From Micromonospora chaiyaphumensis (GTDB lineage Bacteria > Actinomycetota > Actinomycetes > Mycobacteriales > Micromonosporaceae): a DNA stretch of 64,000 bases. Shown here piece by piece: positions 7,933 through 17,068 of the stretch. How positions within the stretch are numbered: position 1 is the stretch's first letter; the number at the start of each line of letters is the position of its first letter. Where the stretch lies: positions 991,512-1,055,511 of the forward strand of contig NZ_FMCS01000001.1 of assembly GCF_900091435.1 (NCBI RefSeq), in the 5' to 3' direction. Made by a program: the position numbers and the translations under genes. The notes below the pieces were generated by a model that was not told where the DNA came from, searched no databases, and saw nothing but the letters and a program-made list of their open reading frames with translations.

Positions 7933-8771
7933 CCAGGGATCTCGAGACCGCGTTGCTGCGCTCGTTCGTCACCGCCGTACGGGCGGGCAGCATCAGCCGC
8001 GCCGCCGCCACGCTCGGACAGACCCAGCCCGCGCTCAGCCAGCAGTTGCGCAAGCTCGAGAGCGTCGTCGGCCGTCCGCTGCTGCACCGGTCGCCGTCCG
8101 GCGTCTCGACGACCCGGGCGGGTGAGGAACTCCTGCCGTACGCGGAACGCATTCTGTCGCTCTCCGCGCAGGCGCTCTCCGAGACCGGGCGCGCGCTCAC
8201 CGGCCGCTGCGGCGTCGGATTGCTCGAGGACCTCGCGGCGTCCCAGCTTCCGCAGGCCCTCGCCGACCTCGCCCGGCTGCACCCCGGCGCGACGCTGGAG
8301 GTGCTCAGCCTGTCCAGCGCCGCGACGCGCGAGGCCTATGACGAGGGCCGCGTCCACCTCGTGCTCGACGAGGTGCCGGGCCTCCCCGGGCCGCCGCGCT
8401 GGACGGTACGCCGCCCCCTGGTCTGGGCGATCGGCCGGGATGTGGACGTGGCCGCCGACCCGCTGCCGGTGGTGCTGTTCACGGGGACGTGCTCCTGGCG
8501 TGCGTCGGTGCTGGAGACGCTGGACCGTGCCGGTCGGCGCTCGCGGGTGGCGTTCGAGAGCAACAGCCTGGTCGCTGTGCTCGCCGCGGTGCGGGCCGGG
8601 CTCGGCGTCGCGGCACTCATGCCCGCGAACCTCGAACCGGCCATGGCCCGCCACGACGCGGACGTCCTGCCCACCCTGCCGGACGTCGAACTCGGTCTCG
8701 CCCGGCATCCGCGGACCGACGGTGATCCGCTGATCGATGCCGTGGCGACCGCGCTACGACGCACGATCTGA
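7929..8771 (+). CDS. LysR-family transcriptional regulator
   Basis: A 280-residue regulator. The N-terminal winged helix-turn-helix is clear (residues about 7-65: S-I-S-R-A-A-A-T-L-G-Q-T-Q-P-A-L-S-Q-Q-L-R). It is followed by the linker helix and a shortened periplasmic-binding-protein-like effector domain. Such regulators bind a small inducer and often control a divergent gene, here the MFS transporter. The start is an ATG that forms part of a dyad. The natural inducer is unknown. Confidence 0.85.
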   Translation: MARDLETALLRSFVTAVRAGSISRAAATLGQTQPALSQQLRKLESVVGRPLLHRSPSGVSTTRAGEELLPYAERILSLSAQALSETGRALTGRCGVGLLEDLAASQLPQALADLARLHPGATLEVLSLSSAATREAYDEGRVHLVLDEVPGLPGPPRWTVRRPLVWAIGRDVDVAADPLPVVLFTGTCSWRASVLETLDRAGRRSRVAFESNSLVAVLAAVRAGLGVAALMPANLEPAMARHDADVLPTLPDVELGLARHPRTDGDPLIDAVATALRRTI

Positions 8772-8836
8772 GTTCCGCGGCCGGCCGGCGCGGCGGAGGA
8801 CGACCGGAAGTCCATCGACGTGGGAGGATCTGCCGA

Positions 8837-9604
8837 ATGAAGCGGAGATCCCTGATTCTCGGCGCGGCGGCCGGCGTCGCGGCTCCCGTCATCGCCACCG
8901 GCGCGACGCCCGCGGCGGCGTCGACCACCAACGCCACCACCGACCCGCCGCGGCCGCGCAACTACGCGCCGAGCAACAAGGCCAGCAACCTCAGGACCCT
9001 GCCGGCGACCACCCGGCAGGTCATCGTCGTGACCGCGGCCAGCTACCGCACCAGTTACGCCACCCTGGAGACGTTCGCGAAGGTCGACGGCCGTTGGAAT
9101 CCGGTCTCCGCTGCGCTGTCCGCGCGCATCGGCTCCCAGTTCTTCAGCGACCAGCACGTCGAGGGCGTGCCGACCACGCCGACGGGCGTCTACTCCATCG
9201 GCCCGACGATGTACGGCATCGCGGCGAACCCGGGCGTCCGCTACCCCTACCACCGGCTCGTCACGAACGACTGGTGGAACGAGAACCCGACGTCGTCCGC
9301 CTACAACACCTTCCAGCACACCACCACCAACCCTGGTGGCCTCAGCGAGGCACTGTGGCAGGAGAAGCCCGCCTACACGCACTTCGCCGTGATCACCTAC
9401 AACATGCCGCCGAACGTGGCGAAGCCGGTGCCGAACGCGGGCAGCGGCATCTTCCTGCACGAGTTCAGCAGGACTCCGTCCGGTCCCACCGCCGGCTGTG
9501 TCAGCCTGTCGCACGCCGACCTGGTCAGCGTGCTGCGGTGGCTCGACCCCGCGGCCCAGCCGCGCATCGTGATGTGCCCGCTGGAAAGCCTCGGCCGCTA
9601 CTGA
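8837..9604 (+). CDS. Exported L,D-transpeptidase (YkuD-like) family protein
   Basis: A 255-residue protein with a Tat-like N-terminus (K-R-R-S-L-I-L then a hydrophobic Ala-rich stretch, likely cleaved after A-A-A-S). The mature part ends in a YkuD-type active site: I-F-L-H (His208) and T-A-G-C-V-S-L-S with Cys221. These are the histidine and nucleophilic cysteine that form 3-3 cross-links in peptidoglycan or attach proteins to it. The spacing (13 residues) and the S-x-S after the Cys fit. Homologues of this subgroup are often annotated only as YkuD-domain proteins, so transpeptidase activity is inferred. It is followed 21 bp later by a phosphodiesterase gene and may be co-transcribed with it. 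Confidence 0.75.
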   Translation: MKRRSLILGAAAGVAAPVIATGATPAAASTTNATTDPPRPRNYAPSNKASNLRTLPATTRQVIVVTAASYRTSYATLETFAKVDGRWNPVSAALSARIGSQFFSDQHVEGVPTTPTGVYSIGPTMYGIAANPGVRYPYHRLVTNDWWNENPTSSAYNTFQHTTTNPGGLSEALWQEKPAYTHFAVITYNMPPNVAKPVPNAGSGIFLHEFSRTPSGPTAGCVSLSHADLVSVLRWLDPAAQPRIVMCPLESLGRY

Positions 9605-9625
9605 CCGACCTGAGGGAGCTTCCGG

Positions 9626-10750
9626 ATGAGCGCGAGCGTGTCCGCACGCGGGCCTGTCGCGACGTACGCGCACCGCGGGTCGTCCGGCATGGCGCCGGAG
9701 AACACCGCGGCCGCCTTCGAGCGCGCGATCGCCGAGGGCGCCGACTGCATCGAGACCGACGTGCAGCTCAGCGCCGACGGGGAGCTGGTGATCATCCACG
9801 ATGTCACGCTCCCCCGCACCACCGACGCCAGGCTGGCGTTCGCCGACCGCGCACCCTGGAACGTGCACGACTTCACCCTCGCCGAGCTCCGGAAACTCGA
9901 CGCCGGGGGGTGGTACGACGACGACTTCACCGGCCAGCACATCCTGACCTTCGACGAGCTGCTCGACCTGCTCGGCGACCGGGTCGGCCTGAACCTCGAG
10001 CTGAAGTCGCCCGCGGCGAATCCCGGGCTGGCGCACACCGTCGCCGCCCGCCTGCGCCGGCGTCGCGACCGGCCGCGCCCGCTCATCGTCGGGTCGTTCG
10101 ACGAGCAGGCCCTGCGCGACTTCCACGCGCAGCTGCCCGACGTCCCGGTCGCGCTGATCGCCTACGACGTGCCGGCGAGCGGGAAGCTGACCGACCTGGC
10201 CGAGTGGGTCTTCTCGGTCAACCCGGACATCCGCCGGCTGCGCGCCGAGGACGTGGCCCGCGTCATCGAGGCGGGTATGGCCGTCGTGCCGTGGACGGCC
10301 GACTCCCCGGAGTTGTGGCGGTGGGCCATCGACGCCGGCGCCGAGGGCATGATCACCAACTATCCGTACGCCCTGACCACCATGCTGCACGGCCGCGACC
10401 CGTTGCCCGGTGCGGTCGGGGTGGTCGTCCAGGACGTCGTGCCTCACTCCCCCGGCGACGAGCCGCAGTGGGCCGGCGAGCATGTCGTCCTGCGCAACGT
10501 CTCCGGGCAGCCGGTGGACGTCAGCGGCTGGTACCTGCGGAGCCAGTCATCGGAGCGGATCGCCGTGGGCGACGGCTACGTCATCCCGGCGGGCGGGCTG
10601 CTGCGGGTGTGGACCGGTCCGGGCACCGACGGTCCGACCAGTTACCACAACGGTCGTACCACCGCCGTCTGGAACGGCACGAAGGGCGACTCGGCCGGGC
10701 TGCATCGCGCCGACGGCGCGATCGCCGACCTGTACGCCTACGTCGTCTGA
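9626..10750 (+). CDS. Glycerophosphodiester phosphodiesterase with C-terminal lamin-tail domain
   Basis: A 374-residue enzyme. Residues 10-255 are a GDPD TIM barrel with H-R-G-S-S (His16), E-T-D-V-Q-L and the I-I-H-D catalytic His near 60. It would hydrolyse glycerophosphodiesters to glycerol-3-phosphate and an alcohol. Residues about 265-374 form a separate beta-sandwich resembling the lamin-tail domain (H-V-V-L-R-N-V-S-G-x-P-V-D-V-S-G-W and W-N-G-T-K-G-D-S), which may mediate extracellular or surface binding. I see no signal peptide, so location is uncertain. It is convergent with a UgpB-like ABC system that could import its product. Confidence 0.85.
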   Translation: MSASVSARGPVATYAHRGSSGMAPENTAAAFERAIAEGADCIETDVQLSADGELVIIHDVTLPRTTDARLAFADRAPWNVHDFTLAELRKLDAGGWYDDDFTGQHILTFDELLDLLGDRVGLNLELKSPAANPGLAHTVAARLRRRRDRPRPLIVGSFDEQALRDFHAQLPDVPVALIAYDVPASGKLTDLAEWVFSVNPDIRRLRAEDVARVIEAGMAVVPWTADSPELWRWAIDAGAEGMITNYPYALTTMLHGRDPLPGAVGVVVQDVVPHSPGDEPQWAGEHVVLRNVSGQPVDVSGWYLRSQSSERIAVGDGYVIPAGGLLRVWTGPGTDGPTSYHNGRTTAVWNGTKGDSAGLHRADGAIADLYAYVV

Positions 10751-10767
10751 CCCGGCCGAGCCGCGCA

Positions 10768-10801
10768 TCGAGGGGCCGGCTCGTCGGAGCCGGCCCCTCG
10801 A
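10768..10801. terminator. Perfect 15-bp hairpin, bidirectional terminator
   Basis: The arms at 10768-10782 and 10787-10801 are perfectly complementary around the tetraloop GTCG. It lies between the stop codons of the phosphodiesterase (plus) and the solute-binding protein (minus), ending both transcripts. Confidence 0.75.
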
Positions 10802-10823
10802 CTTCGGGCGGTGGCGCTGTCGG

Positions 10824-12233
10824 TCAGCCGACCGACTTGTTGTAGCTGTCGATCGCGGGCTGCACACTCGCCGCGGCGTCCTTCATGGCCTGGTCGGCCG
10901 GCTTGCTACCGACGATTGCGGCCTCCAGCCCGTCCTCGGACGCCTTGCGGGCCTGCGGCATCACACCGAGCAGGCAGCCGGCCGACGCGACCGACGGCGG
11001 CAGCGCGTGCAGCTGGTCCACGGCGGTCTTGAACTGCGGGTACTGCGCCACCCAGTCCTTGTCGATCTGCTCGTCGAGCGCCTTGGCGTTGACCGGCACG
11101 TACCCGGTGCCGGTGTGCCACCTGGCCTGCTGGGCCGGGCTCACGGCGAACTTCACGAACTCCCAGGCGGCACGCTTCTCCTTGTCGCTGTGCCCGACGC
11201 CGTTGATCCACAGGGAGGCGCCACCGATGATCGGTCCGCCGGTGGCCGCCCCGCTCGCCTTCGGGTAGGGCGCGGTGAGCACCGTGAACTTGCCCTTGGC
11301 CGCGTCGACGTAGCCGCGCATGGCGCCGGTGGACTCGAGGTGCATCGCCACGGTGCCCGCCTTGAACGCGGCCTGGGCGTCGTCGGTCTTGCGGCCGGTG
11401 TTGGTCGCGTAGCCGCCCTTCACGAGGTCCACCCACCACTGCGCGACCCGGACGCCGGTCTCCTGGTCGAACTGCACCTTCGTCGCCAGGCCCTTACGCC
11501 CGTTGCCGTTGTCGCAGTACTCCTTGCCGTCGGTCGCGATCAACTGCTCCAGCAGCCAGCCGTAGATGGCGGCTCCGAAGCCGTACTGGACGGTCTTGCC
11601 GCCGGCGTCCTTGACGGTCAGCTTCTTGGCCATCTCCCCGATCTCGTCGAGGTTCGCCGGCGGCTTCGTCGGGTCGAGGCCGGCCCGGACGAAGGCCTCC
11701 TTGTTCAGGTACAGCAGCGGGGTGGACGTGTTGAACGGCATCGACTGCAGCTTGCCGTCGATCGAGTAGTAGTTGGCGATGTTCGGCTCGATGTCACCGG
11801 CGTTGAACTTGTCCTTGTCGATGAACTTGAACATCGGCACGGTCTGCTTGGAGTCGACCATGAAGCGGGAGCCGATGTCGTAGATCTGCACCAGCGCGGG
11901 CGTGTTCTTCTGCTGCACCGAGGCCTTGTACTTGGCGATGGTCTCGTCGTAGTTGCCCTGGTAGATGGCCTTTACCTCGACCTTGCCCCCGCTCTGGGCG
12001 TTGAAGTCGGCGACCAGCTTGTCGATCGCGGCGGCGTTGGCGCCCTTCATCCCGTGCCAGAACTCGATGGTGGTCTTGTCGGTGGCCTTCTCGAGCACCT
12101 CCGCGCCCGGGGCCTCGAGCGCGTCCTTGCCCGAGTCGGTGCCGGACCCGGAGCCACCGCACGCCGTCAGTGCGGCGGCGGCGGCCAGGGCGACGAACGC
12201 CGTCATGGCCCGGCGGAGCTTGGGTTGTCTCAC
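10824..12233 (-). CDS. ABC transporter solute-binding lipoprotein (UgpB-like)
   Basis: A 469-residue type-1 solute-binding protein. The signal ends in the lipobox L-T-A-C with Cys25, so it is anchored to the outer face of the membrane. The mature protein begins with T-T-I-E-F-W-H-G-M-K-G, typical of the glycerol-3-phosphate/sugar binder group, and has the usual Y-N-T-S/F-N-T-S-T-P-L-L-Y-L-N-K segment. It closes the permease operon, 19 bp after the second permease gene. The nearby phosphodiesterase makes glycerol-3-phosphate or a glycerophosphodiester a good guess for the ligand, but oligosaccharides are possible. Confidence 0.85.
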   Translation of the reverse strand: MRQPKLRRAMTAFVALAAAAALTACGGSGSGTDSGKDALEAPGAEVLEKATDKTTIEFWHGMKGANAAAIDKLVADFNAQSGGKVEVKAIYQGNYDETIAKYKASVQQKNTPALVQIYDIGSRFMVDSKQTVPMFKFIDKDKFNAGDIEPNIANYYSIDGKLQSMPFNTSTPLLYLNKEAFVRAGLDPTKPPANLDEIGEMAKKLTVKDAGGKTVQYGFGAAIYGWLLEQLIATDGKEYCDNGNGRKGLATKVQFDQETGVRVAQWWVDLVKGGYATNTGRKTDDAQAAFKAGTVAMHLESTGAMRGYVDAAKGKFTVLTAPYPKASGAATGGPIIGGASLWINGVGHSDKEKRAAWEFVKFAVSPAQQARWHTGTGYVPVNAKALDEQIDKDWVAQYPQFKTAVDQLHALPPSVASAGCLLGVMPQARKASEDGLEAAIVGSKPADQAMKDAAASVQPAIDSYNKSVG

Positions 12234-12252
12234 GGGTTCTCCTTCTCCTGGG

Positions 12253-13083
12253 TTACCGCAGCGCGCCGGCGGTGAGGCCGCGGACGATGTAGCGCTGACC
12301 GAAGAGCACGACGGCCAACGTCGGGAGCAGGGACAGCGCGACGCCCGCGAGGACGAGCCCCGGCTGCGCCACCTCGGCGTCGTTGAGCTGCGAGATGCCG
12401 ATCTGCAGCGTCTGGTATTCGGAGTCGCGGATCAGGATCAGCGGCCAGAAGTACTGGTTCCACGCCGAGAGGAAGACGTAGACCCCGACCGCCGCGATCG
12501 AGGGCTTGGACAGGGGCACGATGACCCGCCACAGCAGGCGCCAGTGACCGCACCCGTCGATCACGGCGGCGTCCCGCAACTCGGTCGGGAACTGCAGGAA
12601 GGCCTGACGCAGCAGGAACGTGCCGAAGGCCGAGGCGAGGAAGGGCAGCACGAGGCCGAGGTAGGTCAACCCGCCCCGCGCCAAGCCCCATCCGGAGACG
12701 GCCAGGTAGTTGGGAATGATGATCGCTTCCCACGGCACCATGAGGGTGGCGAGGAACAGGCCGAATGTCACGGCCTTCGCCGGCAGGCGAAGGAACGCGA
12801 AGGCGTACGCGGCCAGGATGCTGGTGACGATCTGGGCCAGCGTGATGACCCCGGCCTGGACGGCGGAGTTGACGTAGAAGCGACCGAGCGGCACCGAGCG
12901 GAAGACGTCGCTGATGTTCTGCCAGTAGAGCTCGTGCGGCACCAGCGCGGGTGGGTAGGTCGCCAGGTCACCGGGGCCCATCACGGCACCGACGAAGCCG
13001 TAGTAGATGGGGAACAAAACCGGGATCGCGGCCAGGCCGAGCACGACGTAGACGGCGACCCGCCCGAGGCTGAACTTCTTCAT
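12253..13083 (-). CDS. ABC transporter permease (UgpE/MalG-like)
   Basis: A 276-residue inner-membrane permease with six predicted helices. The EAA loop is seen as E-L-R-D-A-A-V-I-D-G-C-G-H-W-R-L-L-W-R near residue 185, the contact for the ATPase. The start is the ATG at 13083, which overlaps the stop of the preceding permease (ATGA). A longer frame upstream is only a shadow. No ATPase gene accompanies the operon, so a multitasking MsmK/UgpC-type ATPase elsewhere must energise it, as is common in actinobacteria. Confidence 0.85.
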   Translation of the reverse strand: MKKFSLGRVAVYVVLGLAAIPVLFPIYYGFVGAVMGPGDLATYPPALVPHELYWQNISDVFRSVPLGRFYVNSAVQAGVITLAQIVTSILAAYAFAFLRLPAKAVTFGLFLATLMVPWEAIIIPNYLAVSGWGLARGGLTYLGLVLPFLASAFGTFLLRQAFLQFPTELRDAAVIDGCGHWRLLWRVIVPLSKPSIAAVGVYVFLSAWNQYFWPLILIRDSEYQTLQIGISQLNDAEVAQPGLVLAGVALSLLPTLAVVLFGQRYIVRGLTAGALR

Positions 13084-14045
13084 CGGTAGTGGACCCGCCG
13101 TTCGAGGACGCCGAACTGGACAGCCGTGCAGCCGAGCATGACGACCAGCAGCACGACGGCCTGTGCGCTGGCCGACCCGAAGTCGGAGGACCCGAAGGCG
13201 AACGCCTTCTCGTAGATCGAGTAGACAAGTGTCGTCGTGGCCTGGTCCGGGCCGCCCTTGGTCAGGATGTGGATCTGCCCGAAGCTCTGCAACGCGTGGA
13301 TCGTGGACACCACGACGAGGAAGAACAGCTGCGGGGAGAGCAACGGCACGGTGATCCGGGACGCCAGCCGCCAGCCGGACGCACCGTCGAGCCGCGCCGC
13401 CTCGACCACCTCGGGGGATATCGCCGCCACGCCGGCCGAGAGCACGAGGACGTTGTAGCCGAAGTTCATCCACACCGTCGCGGCGCAGACGGCGGGCAGC
13501 GCGATCGACGGGTCGGTGAGCCAGTTGACCCGGTCGATCCCGAGGGAACCGAGCACGCCGTTCGCCACGCCGATCGCCGGGTTGTAGATGACCGCGAAGA
13601 CCACCGACGCGGTCGCCACCGAGAACGCGAACGGCAGCGCGAAGGCGGTGCGCAACACCCGTACGCCCCGGATGCGCGCCTCCAGCAGCAGCACCACGAA
13701 GAGCGCGCCCAGCACCGCCGGCACCACGGAGAACAGCGTGAACAGGCCCGTCGTGGCCAGCACCTTGCCGAACCCGGCCGACAGCATCTCCCGGTAGTGC
13801 TCCGCACCGACGAACACCGACGGGGCGCCGAAGAGGTCGTTGCCGTGGACGGACAGGTACAACGTCCGCCCCAGCGGCCAGAACACGAACAGCGCGAAGA
13901 CCACGACCGACGGCAGCAGCAGCAGCCACCCGAGACCGGACTCGGTGAAGCGTGCCGGCGTCCCCCGCCGGACGGTGGGGGGCGTGGACGTCACGGGCGC
14001 GGCGCGGTCATCCGGTGGAGCGTTGACGGTGCGAGGGGGAGGCAC
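13080..14045 (-). CDS. ABC transporter permease (UgpA/MalF-like)
   Basis: A 321-residue permease with a hydrophilic N-terminal tail of about 35 residues and six helices. The EAA motif reads E-V-V-E-A-A-R-L-D-G-A-S-G-W-R near residue 230. It is the first gene of the three-gene uptake operon (permease, permease, binding protein) and is coupled to the next by a 4-bp overlap. The GTG start is 75 bp downstream of the secreted SapA-like gene on the same strand. Confidence 0.85.
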   Translation of the reverse strand: MPPPRTVNAPPDDRAAPVTSTPPTVRRGTPARFTESGLGWLLLLPSVVVFALFVFWPLGRTLYLSVHGNDLFGAPSVFVGAEHYREMLSAGFGKVLATTGLFTLFSVVPAVLGALFVVLLLEARIRGVRVLRTAFALPFAFSVATASVVFAVIYNPAIGVANGVLGSLGIDRVNWLTDPSIALPAVCAATVWMNFGYNVLVLSAGVAAISPEVVEAARLDGASGWRLASRITVPLLSPQLFFLVVVSTIHALQSFGQIHILTKGGPDQATTTLVYSIYEKAFAFGSSDFGSASAQAVVLLVVMLGCTAVQFGVLERRVHYR

Positions 14046-14120
14046 GGCAGCACAGTACCAACGAGATCGACTGAAAGAAATCCTTCCATGCCCAACCCGG
14101 AGCTGGCAGTTCTTGCCGGC

Positions 14121-14579
14121 TCAGCCGCAGTTGCCCCAGCTGGACCGGCCGGCGCCCTGCCAGCTGGTGCCGTACAGGACCTCGCCGCGGTACATCACGC
14201 ACTTGTCGGCGGCGGAGCGCTGGATCGCGGCGTAGTACTTGAAGTTCCCGGAGTCCTCGACCCAGGAGCCGCCCTCGACCCGGATGCCCGCGGAGACTCC
14301 GGTCGTCGAGCCGACGGCGACCCGCTTGAGGGTGGCGACGCAGTTGTATCCGCTCGCGCCGTTGTACATGAGGTAGACGTCGCCCACCTTGGTGCCGTCC
14401 GGCGCGTACATCGACCGGTGGCCGTCGTCGGCGTAGGCCCACGAGCCACCGAAGTCGTTGTTGCACGCCTGTGCCGCGGTGAACGGATTCGTCGCCGCCT
14501 GCGCGGGCGACGCGAGAGTCACCGCGGCAACGGTCGCGGCGAGAGTCGCAATGGCCAGTCGTCGCGCTGATCCGCGCAC
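14121..14579 (-). CDS. Secreted protein resembling spore-associated protein A
   Basis: A 152-residue exported protein: an Arg-rich start, a hydrophobic core and an A-Q-A signal-peptidase site around residue 29. The mature part has T-V/Y-L-M-Y-N-x2-S-G-Y-N-C, W-V-E-D-S-G-N-F-K-Y-Y-A and four cysteines (two likely disulfides). This pattern is shared with SapA of Streptomyces spore extracts, whose function is unknown. I choose the GTG at 14579 with GGAGGG upstream. The longer in-frame start adds residues that do not look like a signal peptide. Confidence 0.65.
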   Translation of the reverse strand: MRGSARRLAIATLAATVAAVTLASPAQAATNPFTAAQACNNDFGGSWAYADDGHRSMYAPDGTKVGDVYLMYNGASGYNCVATLKRVAVGSTTGVSAGIRVEGGSWVEDSGNFKYYAAIQRSAADKCVMYRGEVLYGTSWQGAGRSSWGNCG

Positions 14580-14705
14580 GCGTCCCTCCAGGTGCTCCGG
14601 CGCGGAGACCGCGCATGAGCCCCCATGATCCCACAGTGGACGGACCACAAGATCACCGGCCGGCGCCTTGCCGTTGGCACTGCGGCAAAGGCCCTCCTGG
14701 GCATC

Positions 14706-16379
14706 TCACGGCATGCGGGCGGGCAGGCGTAGCTCTTCGAGGTCCAGTTCGCGTTCGAGGACGCGCAGCCCCTCGTCCGGCAGTTGGCCGGCGTCCCGCC
14801 ACCGCAGCAGCTCCTCGCGCTGGGCATCGATCGCGGTCCGGCGGATGCGCAACGCCGCCTCGTACTGCGGCGAGACCGGCACCCCGGACAGGTCGGCCGA
14901 CTGGAGCAGGTCGAGTCGGCCGCGGTAGCGGGTCAGCCGGCTGTGCAGTTGCGCGCGCATCGACTCGACGGCGTCGGCGTACTCCGGTTCCTCGGCGGCG
15001 ACCTCCGCGAGCCGGGCCAGGGCGGCCTCGACGGATGCCGACCGTGCTTCGTTGCGGACACGGACCTGATCGGCCTCGTCGGCACGCAGGCCCAACGCAC
15101 GCACCAGCGGCGCGAACGTGAGCCCCTGACCGACAAGCGTCACGAGCACGACGACGAAGGCGCAGAACAGCAGGAGATCCCGGTCCGGGAACGGCGCTCC
15201 GCTCTCGGTCACCACCGGCAGGGTGAAGATCGCGGCGAGGCTGATGACGCCGCGGGTGCCGGACCAGCTGAGCGCGACAACCTCGCGACCGGTCAGCCGC
15301 CGGGCGTTGCGTGCCTCCCACACGGCGCGGCGGGCGGAGCCGGGCGTGTCGTCGTCGTACTCGGAGGCACCGCCCAGGCGGGTGTGCATCCAGCGAGGCA
15401 GCAGCTGGTTCACGACCAGCCACAACGGGCGCAGAAGCAGCACCACACCGACCGAGACGGCCACCGCGATGACGATCGTGGAGGTCTCGTACTGCCGCAG
15501 CCCCTGCACGACCTTGGGCAGCTGCTGGCCGATCAGCAGGAAGACGAACCCCTCGAGAAGGAAGTCGACCAGCCGCCACACCGCGCTGGTCTGGAGCCGG
15601 CTGGCGCCGGAGGCGAGCCGGGGCGTGTGATGCCCGACGATCAGCCCGGCGACCACCACCGCGAGGACGCCGGAGACGTGCAACTCCTCGCCGAGCAGAA
15701 AGGCCACGAACGGGGTGGCGAGCGAGACCGCGTTGGACAGCAGCGGATCCCTGGTCAACGGCCGCGCCAGGCGCACGGCCCACGCGACCACGGTGCCCAC
15801 CACGATCCCGCCGGCCGCCGCGAGAACGAACTGCCCGGCGGCCGCGGCGAAGGAGAAGGTGCCGCTGACGGCCGCGGTCACCGCCACGCTGAGGATCGTC
15901 AACGCGGTGGCGTCGTTGAGCAGCCCCTCACCCTGGATGATGGTGACCAGCTTCGGTGGCAGATTCACCCGCCGGCCCACCGCGAGCGCCGCCACCGGGT
16001 CGGGAGGCGCGACGGCCGCGCCGACCGCGACACCCGCGGCCAGGGTCGCCCCGGCGACGAACAGGTGGAACCCCACCCCGATGGCCAACGCGGTCACGAG
16101 CACCAGGACCACGGACAGGCTGACCACGATCCGCATGTTCTTGCGGATCGCCAGCAGTGACGAGTCAAGCGCCGCGCTGTAGAGCAGCGGTGGCAGAACG
16201 ATGGTCAGCACGATGTGCGGGTCCAGCGTGATGTTCGGTCCCGGGAGGAGCGCGTAGAGGATGCCGATCAGCGTCAGGAGCGCTGCCGAGGGCAGGCCGG
16301 TGCGCGAGGCCAGCCACCGCGCGAAGACGATGACCGCGACGGCCGCCAGGACGAACAACAACAGGCTTTCGGGACTCAC
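14706..16379 (-). CDS. Na+/H+ antiporter of the CPA1 family
   Basis: A 557-residue protein with about 12 membrane helices in the first 400 residues and a cytoplasmic helical tail rich in Arg and Glu. The conserved V-A-P-P-D-P-V-A-A and G-E-G-L-L-N-D-A-T motifs place it with bacterial NhaP/NHE-type cation-proton exchangers (the Asp of N-D is the ion-binding residue). It exports Na+ or K+ in exchange for protons, contributing to pH and salt balance. The GTG start is immediately in the membrane-spanning region. The C-terminal tail probably regulates activity. Confidence 0.85.
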   Translation of the reverse strand: MSPESLLLFVLAAVAVIVFARWLASRTGLPSAALLTLIGILYALLPGPNITLDPHIVLTIVLPPLLYSAALDSSLLAIRKNMRIVVSLSVVLVLVTALAIGVGFHLFVAGATLAAGVAVGAAVAPPDPVAALAVGRRVNLPPKLVTIIQGEGLLNDATALTILSVAVTAAVSGTFSFAAAAGQFVLAAAGGIVVGTVVAWAVRLARPLTRDPLLSNAVSLATPFVAFLLGEELHVSGVLAVVVAGLIVGHHTPRLASGASRLQTSAVWRLVDFLLEGFVFLLIGQQLPKVVQGLRQYETSTIVIAVAVSVGVVLLLRPLWLVVNQLLPRWMHTRLGGASEYDDDTPGSARRAVWEARNARRLTGREVVALSWSGTRGVISLAAIFTLPVVTESGAPFPDRDLLLFCAFVVVLVTLVGQGLTFAPLVRALGLRADEADQVRVRNEARSASVEAALARLAEVAAEEPEYADAVESMRAQLHSRLTRYRGRLDLLQSADLSGVPVSPQYEAALRIRRTAIDAQREELLRWRDAGQLPDEGLRVLERELDLEELRLPARMP

Positions 16380-16438
16380 CTGGTCATTCTCCCCTGACGG
16401 CCCCGGACACCCGTTCGGGACTCGTCGCGGTCAGCAGG

Positions 16439-16849
16439 TCAGACGGTGCGGCGGGAGCGGGCCAGGGCGAGCCAGCCCAGGACCGCGGCGATCAGGCCGA
16501 TCGCCAGGGCCGCGAAGCCACCGACGATCCCGTAGCCGGTGCCGGGACCACCCTCGGCGGCGGCAACCACCAGCCCGCCGGTGACCATGCCGGCCAGCCC
16601 GGCCACCAGGGCCACCAGGGCGCCTCGTCGACCGGCGCCGTTGCCGACCCGGCCCGCGGAACGGGCCAGAGCCAGCACACCGACGACCACGCCGGCCAGC
16701 GCCACCAGTGCGGCCGCGGTGCCCACGAGTCGCCCGGTGGTCAGGGTGTAGGGATCGACGGCGGCCGAGGCGCGCGCAGCCGCCGGTGTGGCCGGGCCGC
16801 CCTCCCCGAGCAGGGCGGCAGCGGCGGCGAACAGGTGACGGGTGGACAT
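16439..16849 (-). CDS. Small membrane protein (DUF6223-like)
   Basis: A 136-residue protein with an N-terminal hydrophobic segment that may be a signal, then three Gly/Ala-rich helices (about 40-60, 75-95, 105-128) and a basic end. It resembles actinobacterial proteins grouped as DUF6223. No activity is known. The ATG at 16849 has AGGAGC upstream. Longer frames on this strand through the kinase gene are shadows. Confidence 0.6.
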   Translation of the reverse strand: MSTRHLFAAAAALLGEGGPATPAAARASAAVDPYTLTTGRLVGTAAALVALAGVVVGVLALARSAGRVGNGAGRRGALVALVAGLAGMVTGGLVVAAAEGGPGTGYGIVGGFAALAIGLIAAVLGWLALARSRRTV

Positions 16850-17068
16850 GAGGCGCTCCTTCTGCTCCGACGACCGGGACGGCTCTGATCCTGTTCGCCG
16901 GCCCCACCACCTGTCGTCCTGCCGACGTGGACACTTCACGCTGCCGCCAGCGGCGCATCCGGCTGCCACGGATGTCGCAGAACGCGGCACGCTACCGCGG
17001 CGGCGGTAGCCGGCCGATCGTCCGCGCGCAGGAGTCGCCCGGGGCGCACGGCCAGCTAGGGTGCGCGC

